DNA from: a virus
Virus record (IMG/VR): IMGVR_UViG_3300035670_000272
Location: 1-54,356 of that record
DNA length: 54,356 nucleotides
Strand: one strand, 5' to 3'
The translations under genes and the position numbers were made by a program. The notes beneath the pieces were generated by a model. That model worked only from the letters and a program-made list of their open reading frames with translations, did no database searches and was not told where the DNA came from. Shown here in pieces: positions 7,434-16,631 of the stretch. Each line of letters begins with the position of its first letter. Position 1 is the first letter of the stretch.

Positions 7434-7597
7434 GCGACCTCGCGAAGACGCTTGACGCGCACATCAACCGTGTCGGAGAGATGGACGATAACGAGTTGAT
7501 GGATAGTTCTCTGCATATCGAGCGCGCCCTAATCCACATGCTCGTTGAGCAGCAGATGCGCATGAACGCCAGCGTGTCGCCGCTCCGCTCTGTCTAA
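7430..7597 (+). CDS. Small helical protein (55 aa)
   Basis: This short frame starts at GTG 7430, overlapping the previous stop, and ends at TAA 7595-7597. The product starts VSDLAKTLDAHINRVGEM and continues helical and methionine-rich (HMLVEQQMRMNAS). The coupling to the upstream gene and the clean fit into the gap support it. The function is unknown. Confidence 0.55.
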   Translation: MSDLAKTLDAHINRVGEMDDNELMDSSLHIERALIHMLVEQQMRMNASVSPLRSV

Positions 7598-7616
7598 CTC
7601 ATGCCACGATGCGGTC

Positions 7617-8378
7617 ATGGCGTACTTCACGCAGAACAGAGAGATGAAGGCCGATGGTGTCTGGAACTTCACCCTGCCTGCCTGGGTCGTGGAGTTGCCG
7701 GACGGTAGCCACTTCAACGTCTGCCCCAACGCCGGTGCCTGCGCGAAGTTCTGTTACGCCAGGAACGGGACGTTCCTCTTCCCCAAGGTGCGCGGTAAGC
7801 ACCTGAGCAACCTGGAGTTGGTGCGTGACGATCCGTTGTGGACTGCGGCGCTCGCGGAGGAGTTGGCGCATAAGCGGTTCCTGCCGACCGGCGACCCGCG
7901 AACCGTCCCCGGCCTAACGGACGTAACGCATCTGTCGCCGCGCGTGCAGGCTTGGCTCCGTAACGGTGGCGCGGCTGTCCGCATCCACGATTCCGGCGAC
8001 TTCTTCTCGCGCGAATACCTGCTGGGATGGATCGGCCTAGCGAATATGTTCCCGGAGATCCTGTTCTACGCATACACGAAAGAGGTTGCGTTACTGAGGA
8101 CGGTCGATCTTCCCGACAACTTCCTCGTCATCTTCAGCATGGGCGGGAAGCAGGACCACCTAATCGACCCCGACATAGATAGGCATGCCGATGTGTTCCC
8201 GGATGTTCAGGCGATCGAGGATGCTGGCTACATGACTCAGCATCAGTCGGACCTCCTCGCCGTGCTGCTGCCGACGACGCGCGTCGGGATACCTCAGAAC
8301 AACATCCCCCACTTCAGGAAACGGCTCGCAGGCCGGACATTCGCGGAGGCGCAGCGGGAGCGGGTGAGGCACCGGTGA
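7617..8378 (+). CDS. GP88-family protein
   Basis: The protein has 253 residues. The CPNAGACAKFCYARNG block near residues 36-51 is the cysteine signature of the GP88 family first named from a mycobacteriophage gene, followed by VRIHDSGDFFSREYL and FYAYTKE. The cysteines suggest metal or iron-sulfur binding, and the middle part resembles radical-type or nucleotide-modifying phage proteins. The biochemical role is not established. It is coupled to the WhiB-like gene by a GTGA overlap. Confidence 0.75.
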   Translation: MAYFTQNREMKADGVWNFTLPAWVVELPDGSHFNVCPNAGACAKFCYARNGTFLFPKVRGKHLSNLELVRDDPLWTAALAEELAHKRFLPTGDPRTVPGLTDVTHLSPRVQAWLRNGGAAVRIHDSGDFFSREYLLGWIGLANMFPEILFYAYTKEVALLRTVDLPDNFLVIFSMGGKQDHLIDPDIDRHADVFPDVQAIEDAGYMTQHQSDLLAVLLPTTRVGIPQNNIPHFRKRLAGRTFAEAQRERVRHR

Positions 8379-8629
8379 AGGCTTGGATCGGGCTTCTCGC
8401 GGAGAAGGCGGCGTGCCGGGAGGCGGACCCTGGCCTGTTCGATGTCGTCGATGGGCCGCTCGTACATATGGCGTTATCGTACTGTCAGCGGTGTGAGGTG
8501 ACGCAGGAGTGCGACACGTTCGTGAGGCCGCGACGATCCTTGTATGACGGGGTTGTGGCTGGTCGGTTGTGGCGGAACGGTCGCATCGTCGATGCCGCTC
8601 AGGATTCCTTGTGGGACGCGGTAAACTAA
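8375..8629 (+). CDS. WhiB-family transcriptional regulator
   Basis: The protein has 84 residues from GTG 8375. The four cysteines C14, C37, C40 and C46 match the iron-sulfur-binding set of WhiB proteins (C, then CxxC, then C), and the CREADPGLFD block is typical. The family's GxWGG turn is changed here to DGVVAGRLW. WhiB proteins act with sigma factors and are nearly confined to Actinobacteria and their phages. A phage copy could redirect host transcription. Confidence 0.85.
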   Translation: MKAWIGLLAEKAACREADPGLFDVVDGPLVHMALSYCQRCEVTQECDTFVRPRRSLYDGVVAGRLWRNGRIVDAAQDSLWDAVN

Positions 8630-8633
8630 CGTG

Positions 8634-8780
8634 ATGAAGCAGCAAGCAGCGTTCACGCCACTTCAGGTCTTCGCTGTCTCGCTTCACGAGTTATTCTTGG
8701 CGTTTCGTGAGGCGGGATTCACGGAAGCGCAGGCGATGTTCCTTACGGCGCAGAGGATGAACGCAGATGCACGGAGATGA
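8634..8780 (+). CDS. Small protein upstream of portal (48 aa)
   Basis: ATG 8634 to TGA 8778-8780 gives a 48-residue helical protein (VSLHELFLAFREAGFTEAQAMFL). It fills the gap exactly and overlaps the portal start by 14 bases. No family is recognised. It resembles short actinophage proteins with an HELFxxFxxAGF motif of unknown role. Confidence 0.55.
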   Translation: MKQQAAFTPLQVFAVSLHELFLAFREAGFTEAQAMFLTAQRMNADARR

Positions 8781-10041
8781 CACAGGCTCAGGCCGGGACG
8801 AGTTCATTGAACTAGGTTCCTCGGGTCTGCGGCGTTCTGGCGGGATCATCAACGAGGAGTTCCTGCCTAACCTTCAGGGCGTCAAGGGCTTCAAGATCTA
8901 CCGCGAGATGCGGGATAACGACCCCGTTGTCGGGGCGATGCTGTACGCGATCGACAAGGTAATCACTCGCCTCGAATGGAAGGTCGAGGGGGAGGACGAG
9001 CGGACCGCGACGTTCGTGCAGGAATGTATCGACGATATGTCCGATTCCTGGGACGCGACCCTTCAGAACATCCTGTCGATGCTCGTCTACGGATGGTCGT
9101 TCCATGAGGTCGTTTACAAGATCCGTGGCGGTATGACGGACGACCCGAAGACAGATTCCCGCTTCAAGGATTACCGTATCGGCTGGCGGAAGTGGCCGGT
9201 GCGTGCGCAGGAGACTCTTCAGGAGTGGATGCTTGACGAGCGCGGCGGCATCCAGGGAATGATCCAGATGGACCCGTCCGGCGGCGGTCTTCACCGTATC
9301 CCGATCGAGAAGGCTCTCCTGTTCCGTACGACGACGAACCGGAACAACCCCGAGGGCTACTCCCTGCTGCGTAACGCTTACCGTCCGTGGTACTACAAGC
9401 GCAGGATCGAGGAGATCGAGGCTGTCGGTATCGAGCGCGATCTCGCTGGCCTGCCGATGGCGTATGTGCCGCCCGAGTATCTGATGAATACGGCGAACGC
9501 GGCGCAGAAGGCTGTCCTCAACACGATCACGGAGATCGTCCAGAACGTGAAGCGTAACGAGCAGGAAGGGATCGTGTTCCCTGCCGCCTACGATGAGCAG
9601 GGGAACCGCGTCTTCGACCTGACACTGCTCAGCGCTTCGGGTACGCGGCAGTTCGATACGGGCGCAGTCATCCAGCGTTACGACCAGCGCATCAGCATGT
9701 CGCTGCTCTCGGACTTCCTACTGCTGGGTAGCGATCGTGTCGGGTCGTTCGCGCTCGGCACGGCGAAGGTGGACCTGTGGACGCTGGCGGTTGATAGTAT
9801 CGCGAAGACGATCGCGGAGGTCGTGAATCAGTACGCGATCCCGCGTCTCCTGAAACTGAACGCGATGCGGACCGACAAGATGCCGGAACTGACGTACGGT
9901 CAGGTGTCGAGTGTCGAACTGAACGAGGTCGCGGATTACGTCTCGAAGTTGATGGGCGTCGGCGCGATCATGCCGGACCCGCAGTTGGAGACACACCTCC
10001 GTTCGCTGGGTGACTTGCCCGAGTCCGAGCCGTTAATCTAG
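8767..10041 (+). CDS. Portal protein (DUF935/Mu gp29-like)
   Basis: The protein has 424 residues, the usual length for compact portals. Signs are YREMRDNDPVVGAMLYAIDKVI at the start, YGWSFHEVVYK near 108-118, and an alpha-helical clip and stem region around NPEGYSLLRNAYRPWYYKRRIEE. The portal is the dodecameric ring through which DNA enters the head. The MuF-like gene follows four bases later, as is usual. Confidence 0.85.
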   Translation: MHGDDTGSGRDEFIELGSSGLRRSGGIINEEFLPNLQGVKGFKIYREMRDNDPVVGAMLYAIDKVITRLEWKVEGEDERTATFVQECIDDMSDSWDATLQNILSMLVYGWSFHEVVYKIRGGMTDDPKTDSRFKDYRIGWRKWPVRAQETLQEWMLDERGGIQGMIQMDPSGGGLHRIPIEKALLFRTTTNRNNPEGYSLLRNAYRPWYYKRRIEEIEAVGIERDLAGLPMAYVPPEYLMNTANAAQKAVLNTITEIVQNVKRNEQEGIVFPAAYDEQGNRVFDLTLLSASGTRQFDTGAVIQRYDQRISMSLLSDFLLLGSDRVGSFALGTAKVDLWTLAVDSIAKTIAEVVNQYAIPRLLKLNAMRTDKMPELTYGQVSSVELNEVADYVSKLMGVGAIMPDPQLETHLRSLGDLPESEPLI

Positions 10042-10045
10042 TCGC

Positions 10046-11914
10046 ATGCTGGTGTTCAAGGCGTGGCGGAAGTCGCCAGCGCTAACCCAGGAGACGACCC
10101 CGAGCCAGCGCAGGATCACGCGCATCCTGAGCGACGCGCAGCAGGCGGCAGCGCGGGAGTTCGGGGAGCGGCAGCGGGAGGTTGCTGATCTTCTGTCGCG
10201 GGGCCAGGTCGATCGTGTAGTGGCGATGTTGCCGACTGAGCCGTGGCTGGTCGCACAGGAGCAGTTGGCCGCCGAGTTGCTTGGTGAGTTGCTGGACGCG
10301 GGTTCTCGGGTGAAGTTGCCGACGATCGAGAAGGCGACGCTGGAGTTCTCGTTCGATAGGGGTAGGCCGGAGTCCGTGTCTTGGGCGCGGCAGGAGGCAG
10401 GGAACCTTATCTCTCAGATCACGGGTGAGCAGCGGAACGTCGTGCGTGACGTTGTTGCGCTCGCGGGGATGGGCGATGCGGATTGGGGTGATGTTTCCCG
10501 CGAGGTTCAGGGTTCTATCGGGCTCACGACGCAGCAAGCAGGCTGGGTATCTAACTATTACGATCGCGCGTTCTCGCAGCAGATACGGGCAGGCGCGAGC
10601 CCGAGCCAGGCAGCAGCCCGAGCGAGAGACGCATCGGCGCGTTACCAGACCAGCGTTCACCGTTACCGAGCCAACACGATCGCACGCACCGAGACCATGC
10701 GAGCCGCAAGCGAAGGGCGCATGCAGGCGTGGAATCAAGGCCTCACGGATGGGTTCATTTCTCCGTTGTGGGATAAGGAGTGGGTCGCGGAGGCTGACGC
10801 TTGCGACATCTGTCAGGGTCTCGACCGGAATCGCGTGAAGGTGAAGGAGTCGTTCTCGGTCGGTGACCCCCCTGCGCATCCGAACTGCCGATGCGACGTT
10901 ATTCTCGTGCCGCCGAACGTGAAGCCTCAGAGCGCGGGTGGCTTCGGGTTCACCCTGCCTGATGTGCTGTTCAATCTGCCGATCGACGATCTGCTGTTCA
11001 ATCTGCTGTTCAATCAGCCGCTCCCGAGGATTCCTGGCTGGGGACCGAGGCAGCCCGCACCGGAAGTTACTAGGCCGCCAGAGCCGCCTAAGTTCCGGCA
11101 ACCTGGCGAGAAGCCTTCATTCGATGACATCGTTGATAACGCTGAAGAGATTATTGACGAAATGATGGCGAGGGCGCAGGAGGCCATCGACGCTGGCGAT
11201 AGTGACACATCACTCGGTGACTCGATGCTGTCGGCGATCTACAGGAGGATGGGATACGAAGGGCTCCCGCAAGTCGTTGATGAAGATATCTTCGAGCAGT
11301 TAGCGCAAGAGCAGACGATCTGGTTCAGGGGCATGCAAGCGTTTGGGAGAGAGGCAGATGATTTCCTCGACATGCTGCGCTTCGGCGATTATTACGCCGG
11401 TTACGGCACCTTCGGTAACGGCACATATGCCAGCAACTACGAGCGAACAGCCGTTTCCTACGGCGCAGGAAGATTAGGCAACGTTATCCGCATCCTCCTG
11501 AGCCCTACGGCACGGGTCATCGAAAGCAACGACCTCATGGTCATGTATCGGGATTGGCATAGACAATTCGGCGCTACGGGTCCCGCGACCATGCTGATGG
11601 ACGATATGGGTCGCTTTGCCGCCGCGAAGGGATACGACGCCATTATGGTTACCGATATCGGCCTGGGCGGTCCGGGGGGAAAGGAAAGTTACATAGTCAT
11701 CCTCAACCGCAACCTCATGGTGCTGCCGAAAGCGAATGGCCTCGGCCCGAATGTTATCGAGCGAAACGTTCTGGAAAGGGCATGGAACGAGGCGGTCGCT
11801 AACGATCCGAGCATCCTACAAACTTTCGGCAGTATGTACAGTTACGCGAGAAGCAGAGGGTTCAAGTCCGTATGGGAAGGCAGCACCCTCTACGACTTGA
11901 CCATGTTCGATTAG
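10046..11914 (+). CDS. MuF-like head protein fused to ADP-ribosyltransferase-like domain
   Basis: The protein has 622 residues. The first half is a MuF-type head morphogenesis protein, with the block DACDICQGLDRNRVKV near 250 and HPNCRCDVILV near 279. A proline-rich linker follows (about 330-360). The C-terminal part has features of ADP-ribosyltransferases: IWFRGM near 424, FGNGTYASNYERTAVSYG near 455, GYDAIMVTD near 531 and ESYIVILN near 546, fitting an R, G-x-G-x-Y and E active-site set. MuF proteins are packaged in the head, so the toxin-like domain could be delivered with the DNA and modify a host protein early in infection. The target is unknown. Confidence 0.8.
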   Translation: MLVFKAWRKSPALTQETTPSQRRITRILSDAQQAAAREFGERQREVADLLSRGQVDRVVAMLPTEPWLVAQEQLAAELLGELLDAGSRVKLPTIEKATLEFSFDRGRPESVSWARQEAGNLISQITGEQRNVVRDVVALAGMGDADWGDVSREVQGSIGLTTQQAGWVSNYYDRAFSQQIRAGASPSQAAARARDASARYQTSVHRYRANTIARTETMRAASEGRMQAWNQGLTDGFISPLWDKEWVAEADACDICQGLDRNRVKVKESFSVGDPPAHPNCRCDVILVPPNVKPQSAGGFGFTLPDVLFNLPIDDLLFNLLFNQPLPRIPGWGPRQPAPEVTRPPEPPKFRQPGEKPSFDDIVDNAEEIIDEMMARAQEAIDAGDSDTSLGDSMLSAIYRRMGYEGLPQVVDEDIFEQLAQEQTIWFRGMQAFGREADDFLDMLRFGDYYAGYGTFGNGTYASNYERTAVSYGAGRLGNVIRILLSPTARVIESNDLMVMYRDWHRQFGATGPATMLMDDMGRFAAAKGYDAIMVTDIGLGGPGGKESYIVILNRNLMVLPKANGLGPNVIERNVLERAWNEAVANDPSILQTFGSMYSYARSRGFKSVWEGSTLYDLTMFD

Positions 11915-11928
11915 GGGAGATGAGTGAA

Positions 11929-12117
11929 ATGTCAGTAGCGACCGATCCCGAAGCCTCACGCCGGCTAGCCCTGGCGATGTTCCGGGCTGACCTCACGCCA
12001 GAGGAGCAGATCGACGCGGCTGATGCCTCGCGTCGCGCCGCCAGTTGGAAAGACCTGCCACAATGGTTACGCAACGTAGTCGCGGAGACGGAACGGGAAT
12101 ACGATGGATCTGCTTGA
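11929..12117 (+). CDS. Small hypothetical protein in head cluster
   Basis: The start ATG 11929 has GGGGAG eight to nine bases before it; ATG 11920 is too close to that site. The 62-residue product is charged and helical, with LTPEEQIDAADASRRAASWKDLP. It overlaps the start of the protease gene by 14 bases. No family is recognised. Confidence 0.55.
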   Translation: MSVATDPEASRRLALAMFRADLTPEEQIDAADASRRAASWKDLPQWLRNVVAETEREYDGSA

Positions 12118-14194
12118 TCGCGTGAACGCGCTAACTGACGACCAACTAAGGATGGTCGCCGAACGCGATGATGCTTCCGGTGTCCTTGCTGCATACCGGC
12201 TCGCCGAACTGCGTGGCCTGCCGTACCCCGATCGCGAGGCTGCGATCCTGGGTGACGGCTACGTTATCGTGGCGCAGAACGGTGAGATCCGTAAGGTGCC
12301 GATCGAGTCGGTCGAGAAGATCATTCGCGAAGAGGGCGGCGAATACTGCGTGTATTCGGAGGACGGCTCGCGTTCATTCGGTTGCTACCCGACGATGGCT
12401 GACGCCGAGAACCGGCTCCGCCAGATTCATGTGTTCCGCGCGGCTATGCGTGAGGGCTCGTTCGTTTCGTGGAACTCGTCGGGCGGTAGGGCGCGGGGCC
12501 AGATTGAGCACATCATGTACGAGGGAACGCTCGGCGTGCCGGATTCCGATTTCTCGATCAACGCGGAGCCGGACGACCCTGCGGTACTGATCCGTATTTG
12601 GCGACAGGGCTCTGACGGTTGGGCGGCGACCGAGACCCTAGTTGGTCACAAGATGTCTACCCTCACCAGCATCCAGTCGCTCGCTAAGGCGACGAAGCGC
12701 GAGGACGGGGAGGACTTCCCTCCCGAGGCGTTCGCGTACGTGCCGGACCCTGAATCACCGTCTACATGGAAGTTGCGGCTATGGGACTCGATGGAAGAGA
12801 AGGTAACCGCTGCTCAGGTGGGTCGTGCGCTCGCTGCGCTGGGACCGGGTGGCTTCCGAGGGAACCGGGTACAGATTCCGGCGGAGGACCTTCCTGCTGT
12901 GCGCCGCAAGATCCTTACTGCGTGGCGGAGCGTCCATGAAGGCGACGAGGAGATCCCCGAGGTTCTGAAGAAGGAGTCGTTCGTGCCACCGAAGGGTGTG
13001 CAGGAAGCCGCTCAACGCGCTCTCGATTGGATCGCGGAAGGTCACGCCGGTTCGGGGTTCACAGATGTTGGTCGGGCTCGGGCAGCGCAACTAGCGCGCG
13101 GTGACGCCGTTAGCGAGACCACGATCCGGCGTATGCGTTCGTTCCTGGCTAGGCACGGCGTAAACCGGGAGAAGCCGGGCTGGAACGCCGGTGATGAGGG
13201 CTTCCCTTCGGGCGGTCGGGTCGCTTGGGATGCGTGGGGCGGCGACGCTGCCGTGTCGTGGACTGAACGCATCATGGGACAGATCACGGATGAAGAGAAG
13301 CAGTACGACCCGGACGATCTTCTGACACCGCGCCAGAAGATGATGTACGAGAAGTACGAGTGGATCGCGGAAAGCATCGGCCCTTGGGACGGCGGCATCA
13401 GCGGTTCGGGCGCTCACTACATCCCCGCCTCAGATAACGTGTTCGCTGAGTCGGACATCAAGTGCGCTAACTGCGTCTTCTTCGAGGGCGGTGGCGGCTG
13501 CGAGATCCTTGACATGGCGGTCGAGCCGGAGGGTGCCTGCAAACTCTGGATCATCCCCGAGGGTCAAGTGAAGGAGACTGTGAAGTCCCTGTCGCGCGAC
13601 GATCGGTTCCTCCGTAAGCAGGCGGCGTCCCGCTTCACGCTCGGTCCTCTGTATGTGCCGGACTTCATGGACGCTCACGGTGAATGGACCGATAGCGAGG
13701 AGTTGCAGCAGGCGGTGTGGAAGTGGGTTCAGGGCGGCGACCGCACTATCTACCTTCAGCACGACCGGGAAGTACGGGCTGGCGAGTGGGTCGAGGTCAT
13801 GACGATGCCGCAACCCTGGACCGTCGATATGTTGAACGGGCAGGGCGAGTCGATCGGGAAGATCACGTACCCGAAGGGCACCGTCTTCCTCGGCGTTATT
13901 TGGGATGAGGGTCCCTGGAAGCAGATCCTGAACGGCGAACTGCGCGGATACAGCATCGGCGGCTTCTCTGACCGTGTGCTGGCTGATTTGCCGGAGGAGG
14001 CGGCTCGCGACGGTATCGAACTGGAGCAGGAACCGTCGCTGGCGAAGTCGATCGCTGACGCGGTGGCCGAGGCGATGAGACAATCGCAGCCTGTCGTGAA
14101 TGTCGTTATGCCGGAGCAGGGTAAGGCGAAGGTGCGGCGTATTGAACGGGACGAGCATGGCAACATCGCTCGCATTATCGAAGAGGATGAGTAA
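12104..14194 (+). CDS. Multi-domain XkdF-type prohead protease
   Basis: The protein has 696 residues. Residues about 117-190 form a TUDOR-like Hva1 domain (GSFVSWNSSGGRARGQIEHI, then WAATETLVGHK). Residues about 293-385 hold a domain often tied to phage proteases (ETTIRRMRSFLARHGVN, then GFPSGGRVAWDAWGG). A cysteine cluster lies near 453-480 (CANCVFFEGGGGC, GACKLW). Residues about 510-640 match XkdF-like serine peptidases, with YLQHDREVRAG and RGYSIGGFSDRV as likely catalytic histidine and serine regions. It would cut scaffold during head maturation. It sits between MuF and scaffold genes. Confidence 0.75.
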   Translation: MDLLDRVNALTDDQLRMVAERDDASGVLAAYRLAELRGLPYPDREAAILGDGYVIVAQNGEIRKVPIESVEKIIREEGGEYCVYSEDGSRSFGCYPTMADAENRLRQIHVFRAAMREGSFVSWNSSGGRARGQIEHIMYEGTLGVPDSDFSINAEPDDPAVLIRIWRQGSDGWAATETLVGHKMSTLTSIQSLAKATKREDGEDFPPEAFAYVPDPESPSTWKLRLWDSMEEKVTAAQVGRALAALGPGGFRGNRVQIPAEDLPAVRRKILTAWRSVHEGDEEIPEVLKKESFVPPKGVQEAAQRALDWIAEGHAGSGFTDVGRARAAQLARGDAVSETTIRRMRSFLARHGVNREKPGWNAGDEGFPSGGRVAWDAWGGDAAVSWTERIMGQITDEEKQYDPDDLLTPRQKMMYEKYEWIAESIGPWDGGISGSGAHYIPASDNVFAESDIKCANCVFFEGGGGCEILDMAVEPEGACKLWIIPEGQVKETVKSLSRDDRFLRKQAASRFTLGPLYVPDFMDAHGEWTDSEELQQAVWKWVQGGDRTIYLQHDREVRAGEWVEVMTMPQPWTVDMLNGQGESIGKITYPKGTVFLGVIWDEGPWKQILNGELRGYSIGGFSDRVLADLPEEAARDGIELEQEPSLAKSIADAVAEAMRQSQPVVNVVMPEQGKAKVRRIERDEHGNIARIIEEDE

Positions 14195-14550
14195 TGGCTG
14201 GTCTTGTTGATGCGGGCAAGAACCTTATGCTTGACGGGTTCGCAGGCTCGGTGACGTTTGTTTCGCTGCATACCGCTGACCCTTCGACGGGCGGCACGGA
14301 TGAGGTTTCTGCGTCGCCGTACACGCGGGAGGCTGTGTCGTGGGCGTCCGCCGCGAGCGGTAGCGTGTCGAGTGCGTCTGCGATCGTCTTCGATGTTCCG
14401 GGTTCGACGACGATCACACATCTCGGCTACTGGTCGGCATCAACGAGCGGCACATTCTATGGGTCACGTGCGCTTGATACTGCGCAGACGTTCGCTACTG
14501 CGGGAACGTACACGATCACGACCGGGAACATTACTGAATCCATATCGTAA
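14194..14550 (+). CDS. Small structural protein, tail-fibre or decoration type
   Basis: The protein has 118 residues, beta-rich. It starts MAGLVDAGKNLMLDG, continues FVSLHTADPSTGGTDEVS, and has a late ITHLGYWSASTSGTFYGS block. This pattern is common in actinophages, where it is called a tail-fibre or minor structural protein. The stop overlaps the next ATG (TAATG). The exact position in the virion is unknown. Confidence 0.65.
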   Translation: MAGLVDAGKNLMLDGFAGSVTFVSLHTADPSTGGTDEVSASPYTREAVSWASAASGSVSSASAIVFDVPGSTTITHLGYWSASTSGTFYGSRALDTAQTFATAGTYTITTGNITESIS

Positions 14551-15431
14551 TGTCCTTCCCGTATGACGATCCTAGAATCCCGTATTCTGTTGGAAAGATA
14601 CGATACGACGGTTCAGCAGATGGTCTGATCCAGGGGCTGAATGCTTTCACAGGCAGCACACAAAGCCAAAGCAATAATTCTAGTGGTTTAGTTTTCGGTG
14701 TTGTTGGCTACTCGGGATCGGTCGCAGGTTCCTCTCTTGCTGACGGCGCAACGGGCGGCGAAGTTGGCTACACGGGTTTCGCATTTGGGTCTGTTGCTAG
14801 TTCTGGTTCAGTATCAGGTATCTCCGGATTTATCGGGATTGCGTCGGCGGTCACGGTCGTCGCAGGGGTTGTCGGCGGTTTCCCTGCACTAAACGGCAAC
14901 ATCGCCGGGACGATTGCCATGCAAGGCGCGGCTGGTGGGTCTGCGAGACTCGCAGGGGCGGCGGCGGGAGCGTCTGGCACTACGGGCGTGGCTGCGGGTT
15001 CTGTCGGCTACACAGGTAGCGTTACGGGGGCTAGCGGGACTGTCGGGGCGGGTACTGGTTTTGTCGGCTTCACGGGTTTTATAGGCGGTTCGACGGGTGC
15101 GGCGGGTGTAGCGATTGGATCACCCAACAGCAGCGGCAGTATTGCCGGGAGCAGCGTCAGCACGGGTCGTATAACCCCGGTATCGCCATCTGCGCCACCG
15201 GATTTGCCTGCAAGCGGCGGTTACGTTTGGTCGTTCTCCGGCGACGCGACACTCATCGACCCGTCAGGACTCATCGACGGACTGACGCAATCAGTCGCAA
15301 GAGTCAGCGGCACAATCGGTCACACAGGCGGCACGATCGGACTCATCCCAACGTTGGGCAGCGCCACGGGCCAGGTTCGTATCCGCGAGGACGACGACAT
15401 GGAGATTCTGCAACTACTCGGCATCCTCTAA
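14550..15431 (+). CDS. Glycine-rich repeat structural protein
   Basis: The protein has 293 residues. Residues about 45-200 are built from repeated blocks such as GVVGYSGSVAG, GEVGYTGFAFG, GSVGYTGSVTG and GFVGFTGFIGG, with glycine at fixed spacing and alternating small and aliphatic residues. This suggests a stacked beta-solenoid or fibrous fold. Lower-GC codons near the start differ from the neighbours. It lies in the head gene cluster rather than the tail cluster. It may be a head fibre or a surface appendage. Confidence 0.6.
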   Translation: MSFPYDDPRIPYSVGKIRYDGSADGLIQGLNAFTGSTQSQSNNSSGLVFGVVGYSGSVAGSSLADGATGGEVGYTGFAFGSVASSGSVSGISGFIGIASAVTVVAGVVGGFPALNGNIAGTIAMQGAAGGSARLAGAAAGASGTTGVAAGSVGYTGSVTGASGTVGAGTGFVGFTGFIGGSTGAAGVAIGSPNSSGSIAGSSVSTGRITPVSPSAPPDLPASGGYVWSFSGDATLIDPSGLIDGLTQSVARVSGTIGHTGGTIGLIPTLGSATGQVRIREDDDMEILQLLGIL

Positions 15432-15441
15432 CATAGACGTT

Positions 15442-15645
15442 ATGGCTAAGACGATCCGGCCCGGCACCTACGTCAAGGTTGAGACAGACGCAGGCAGGAT
15501 TCGCCATGCGCGGGTCACGGCGGTCACGGACCAAGACAACATCACGGCGCGGCTCGGCACCGCCAAGACAAGCGCATCCGTGACGTTCGAGGCGGATCGC
15601 ATCGCATCGACAACGACCCGAGGCACCATCTTCCAGGAGGACTGA
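15442..15645 (+). CDS. Small basic hypothetical protein
   Basis: The protein has 67 residues with a beta-rich pattern (GTYVKVETDAGRIRHARVTAV), compatible with a small SH3-like barrel. Its stop abuts the GTG start of galE. No family is recognised. Confidence 0.55.
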   Translation: MAKTIRPGTYVKVETDAGRIRHARVTAVTDQDNITARLGTAKTSASVTFEADRIASTTTRGTIFQED

Positions 15646-16575
15646 GTGCGTTGGCTTGTTACTGGCGGTGCGGGCTACATCGGTTCTCACGTGCTGCGCT
15701 CGCTCATCGCGGCAGGCCACGATGCGGTCGTCATCGACAACCTATCGAACGGTAACAGGAGGCGCGTACCTCCGACTGTCAGGTTCGTCGACGGCGACAT
15801 ACGGGACGGCGACCTGCTGCTCGACGCTATCGAGGATGTCGATGGCGTTATTCATCTCGCGGGTCTGAAGTCGGTAGCCGAATCTGTAGATAAGCCGCTC
15901 GCCTATTACGACACGAACGTCACCGGGACACTCAGCGTCCTCCGCGCGATGCGTTACCGGAACGTGTGCCGCATCCTGTTCTCTAGCACCGCGTCCCTGT
16001 ACGCGCCAAGCGATCTCCCGATCAAGGAGATCAACGCGACCTACCTGTCGTCTCCGTATGCGGCAAGTAAGTTCATGGCGGAACGGCTCATCGCCGATAA
16101 TGCGCGAGCGACAGGTGGCGAGTACGCGATCCTGCGTTACTTCAACGTCGCTGGTGCCGTGTCACCCGATCTGCGCGACGACTCGCAAGACAACCTGCTG
16201 CCGCGACTGACGCGCGCGCTCCGCAACGGTGAAGCGCCGGAGATCTTCGGTGACGACTACCCGACGCGGGACGGGACATGCGTGAGGGATTACGTCCATG
16301 TGGCTGATATCGCCGACGCGCACGTTCTCGTCGCTGAACGGCTCGGCCAACTGGACGAGCAGGTCTACAACGTCGGCACAGGACGCGGCGTAACGGTTCG
16401 CGAGATGGTGTCTGCCGCGAGCCGCGCTGTCGGATGGCAGATCGCGCCCGTCATTCGGGACCGCAGGCCGGGAGATAGCGCTTCGACGATCGCGGACGTT
16501 ACGCGCATCGAGAAGGAACTAGGGTTCAAGGCAAAGTTCGACATCGAGCAGATCGTGGAGTGCGTGAAAGATTAG
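15646..16575 (+). CDS. galE: UDP-glucose 4-epimerase-like (GalE-type)
   Basis: The protein has 309 residues from GTG 15646. It shows TGGAGYIGSHVL for NAD binding, SSTASLYA, the YAASK active-site block, RYFNVAGA, and RDYVHVADIADAH, all hallmarks of GalE. It would interconvert UDP-glucose and UDP-galactose or their N-acetyl forms. It sits inside the head cluster, between unrelated structural genes, with no glycosyltransferase beside it, so its product probably feeds enzymes encoded elsewhere in this genome. Confidence 0.85.
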   Translation: MRWLVTGGAGYIGSHVLRSLIAAGHDAVVIDNLSNGNRRRVPPTVRFVDGDIRDGDLLLDAIEDVDGVIHLAGLKSVAESVDKPLAYYDTNVTGTLSVLRAMRYRNVCRILFSSTASLYAPSDLPIKEINATYLSSPYAASKFMAERLIADNARATGGEYAILRYFNVAGAVSPDLRDDSQDNLLPRLTRALRNGEAPEIFGDDYPTRDGTCVRDYVHVADIADAHVLVAERLGQLDEQVYNVGTGRGVTVREMVSAASRAVGWQIAPVIRDRRPGDSASTIADVTRIEKELGFKAKFDIEQIVECVKD

Positions 16576-16631
16576 CCTCTCAGGGCCTCTCGAAACTCAT
16601 GTATCATTATCCGTGAAGTAGGAGGTGCGGT

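Noticed and set aside
15646-16575. Host contamination or misassembly at galE
   Set aside because: Start and stop fit tightly with phage structural genes on both sides and base use is like the neighbours.
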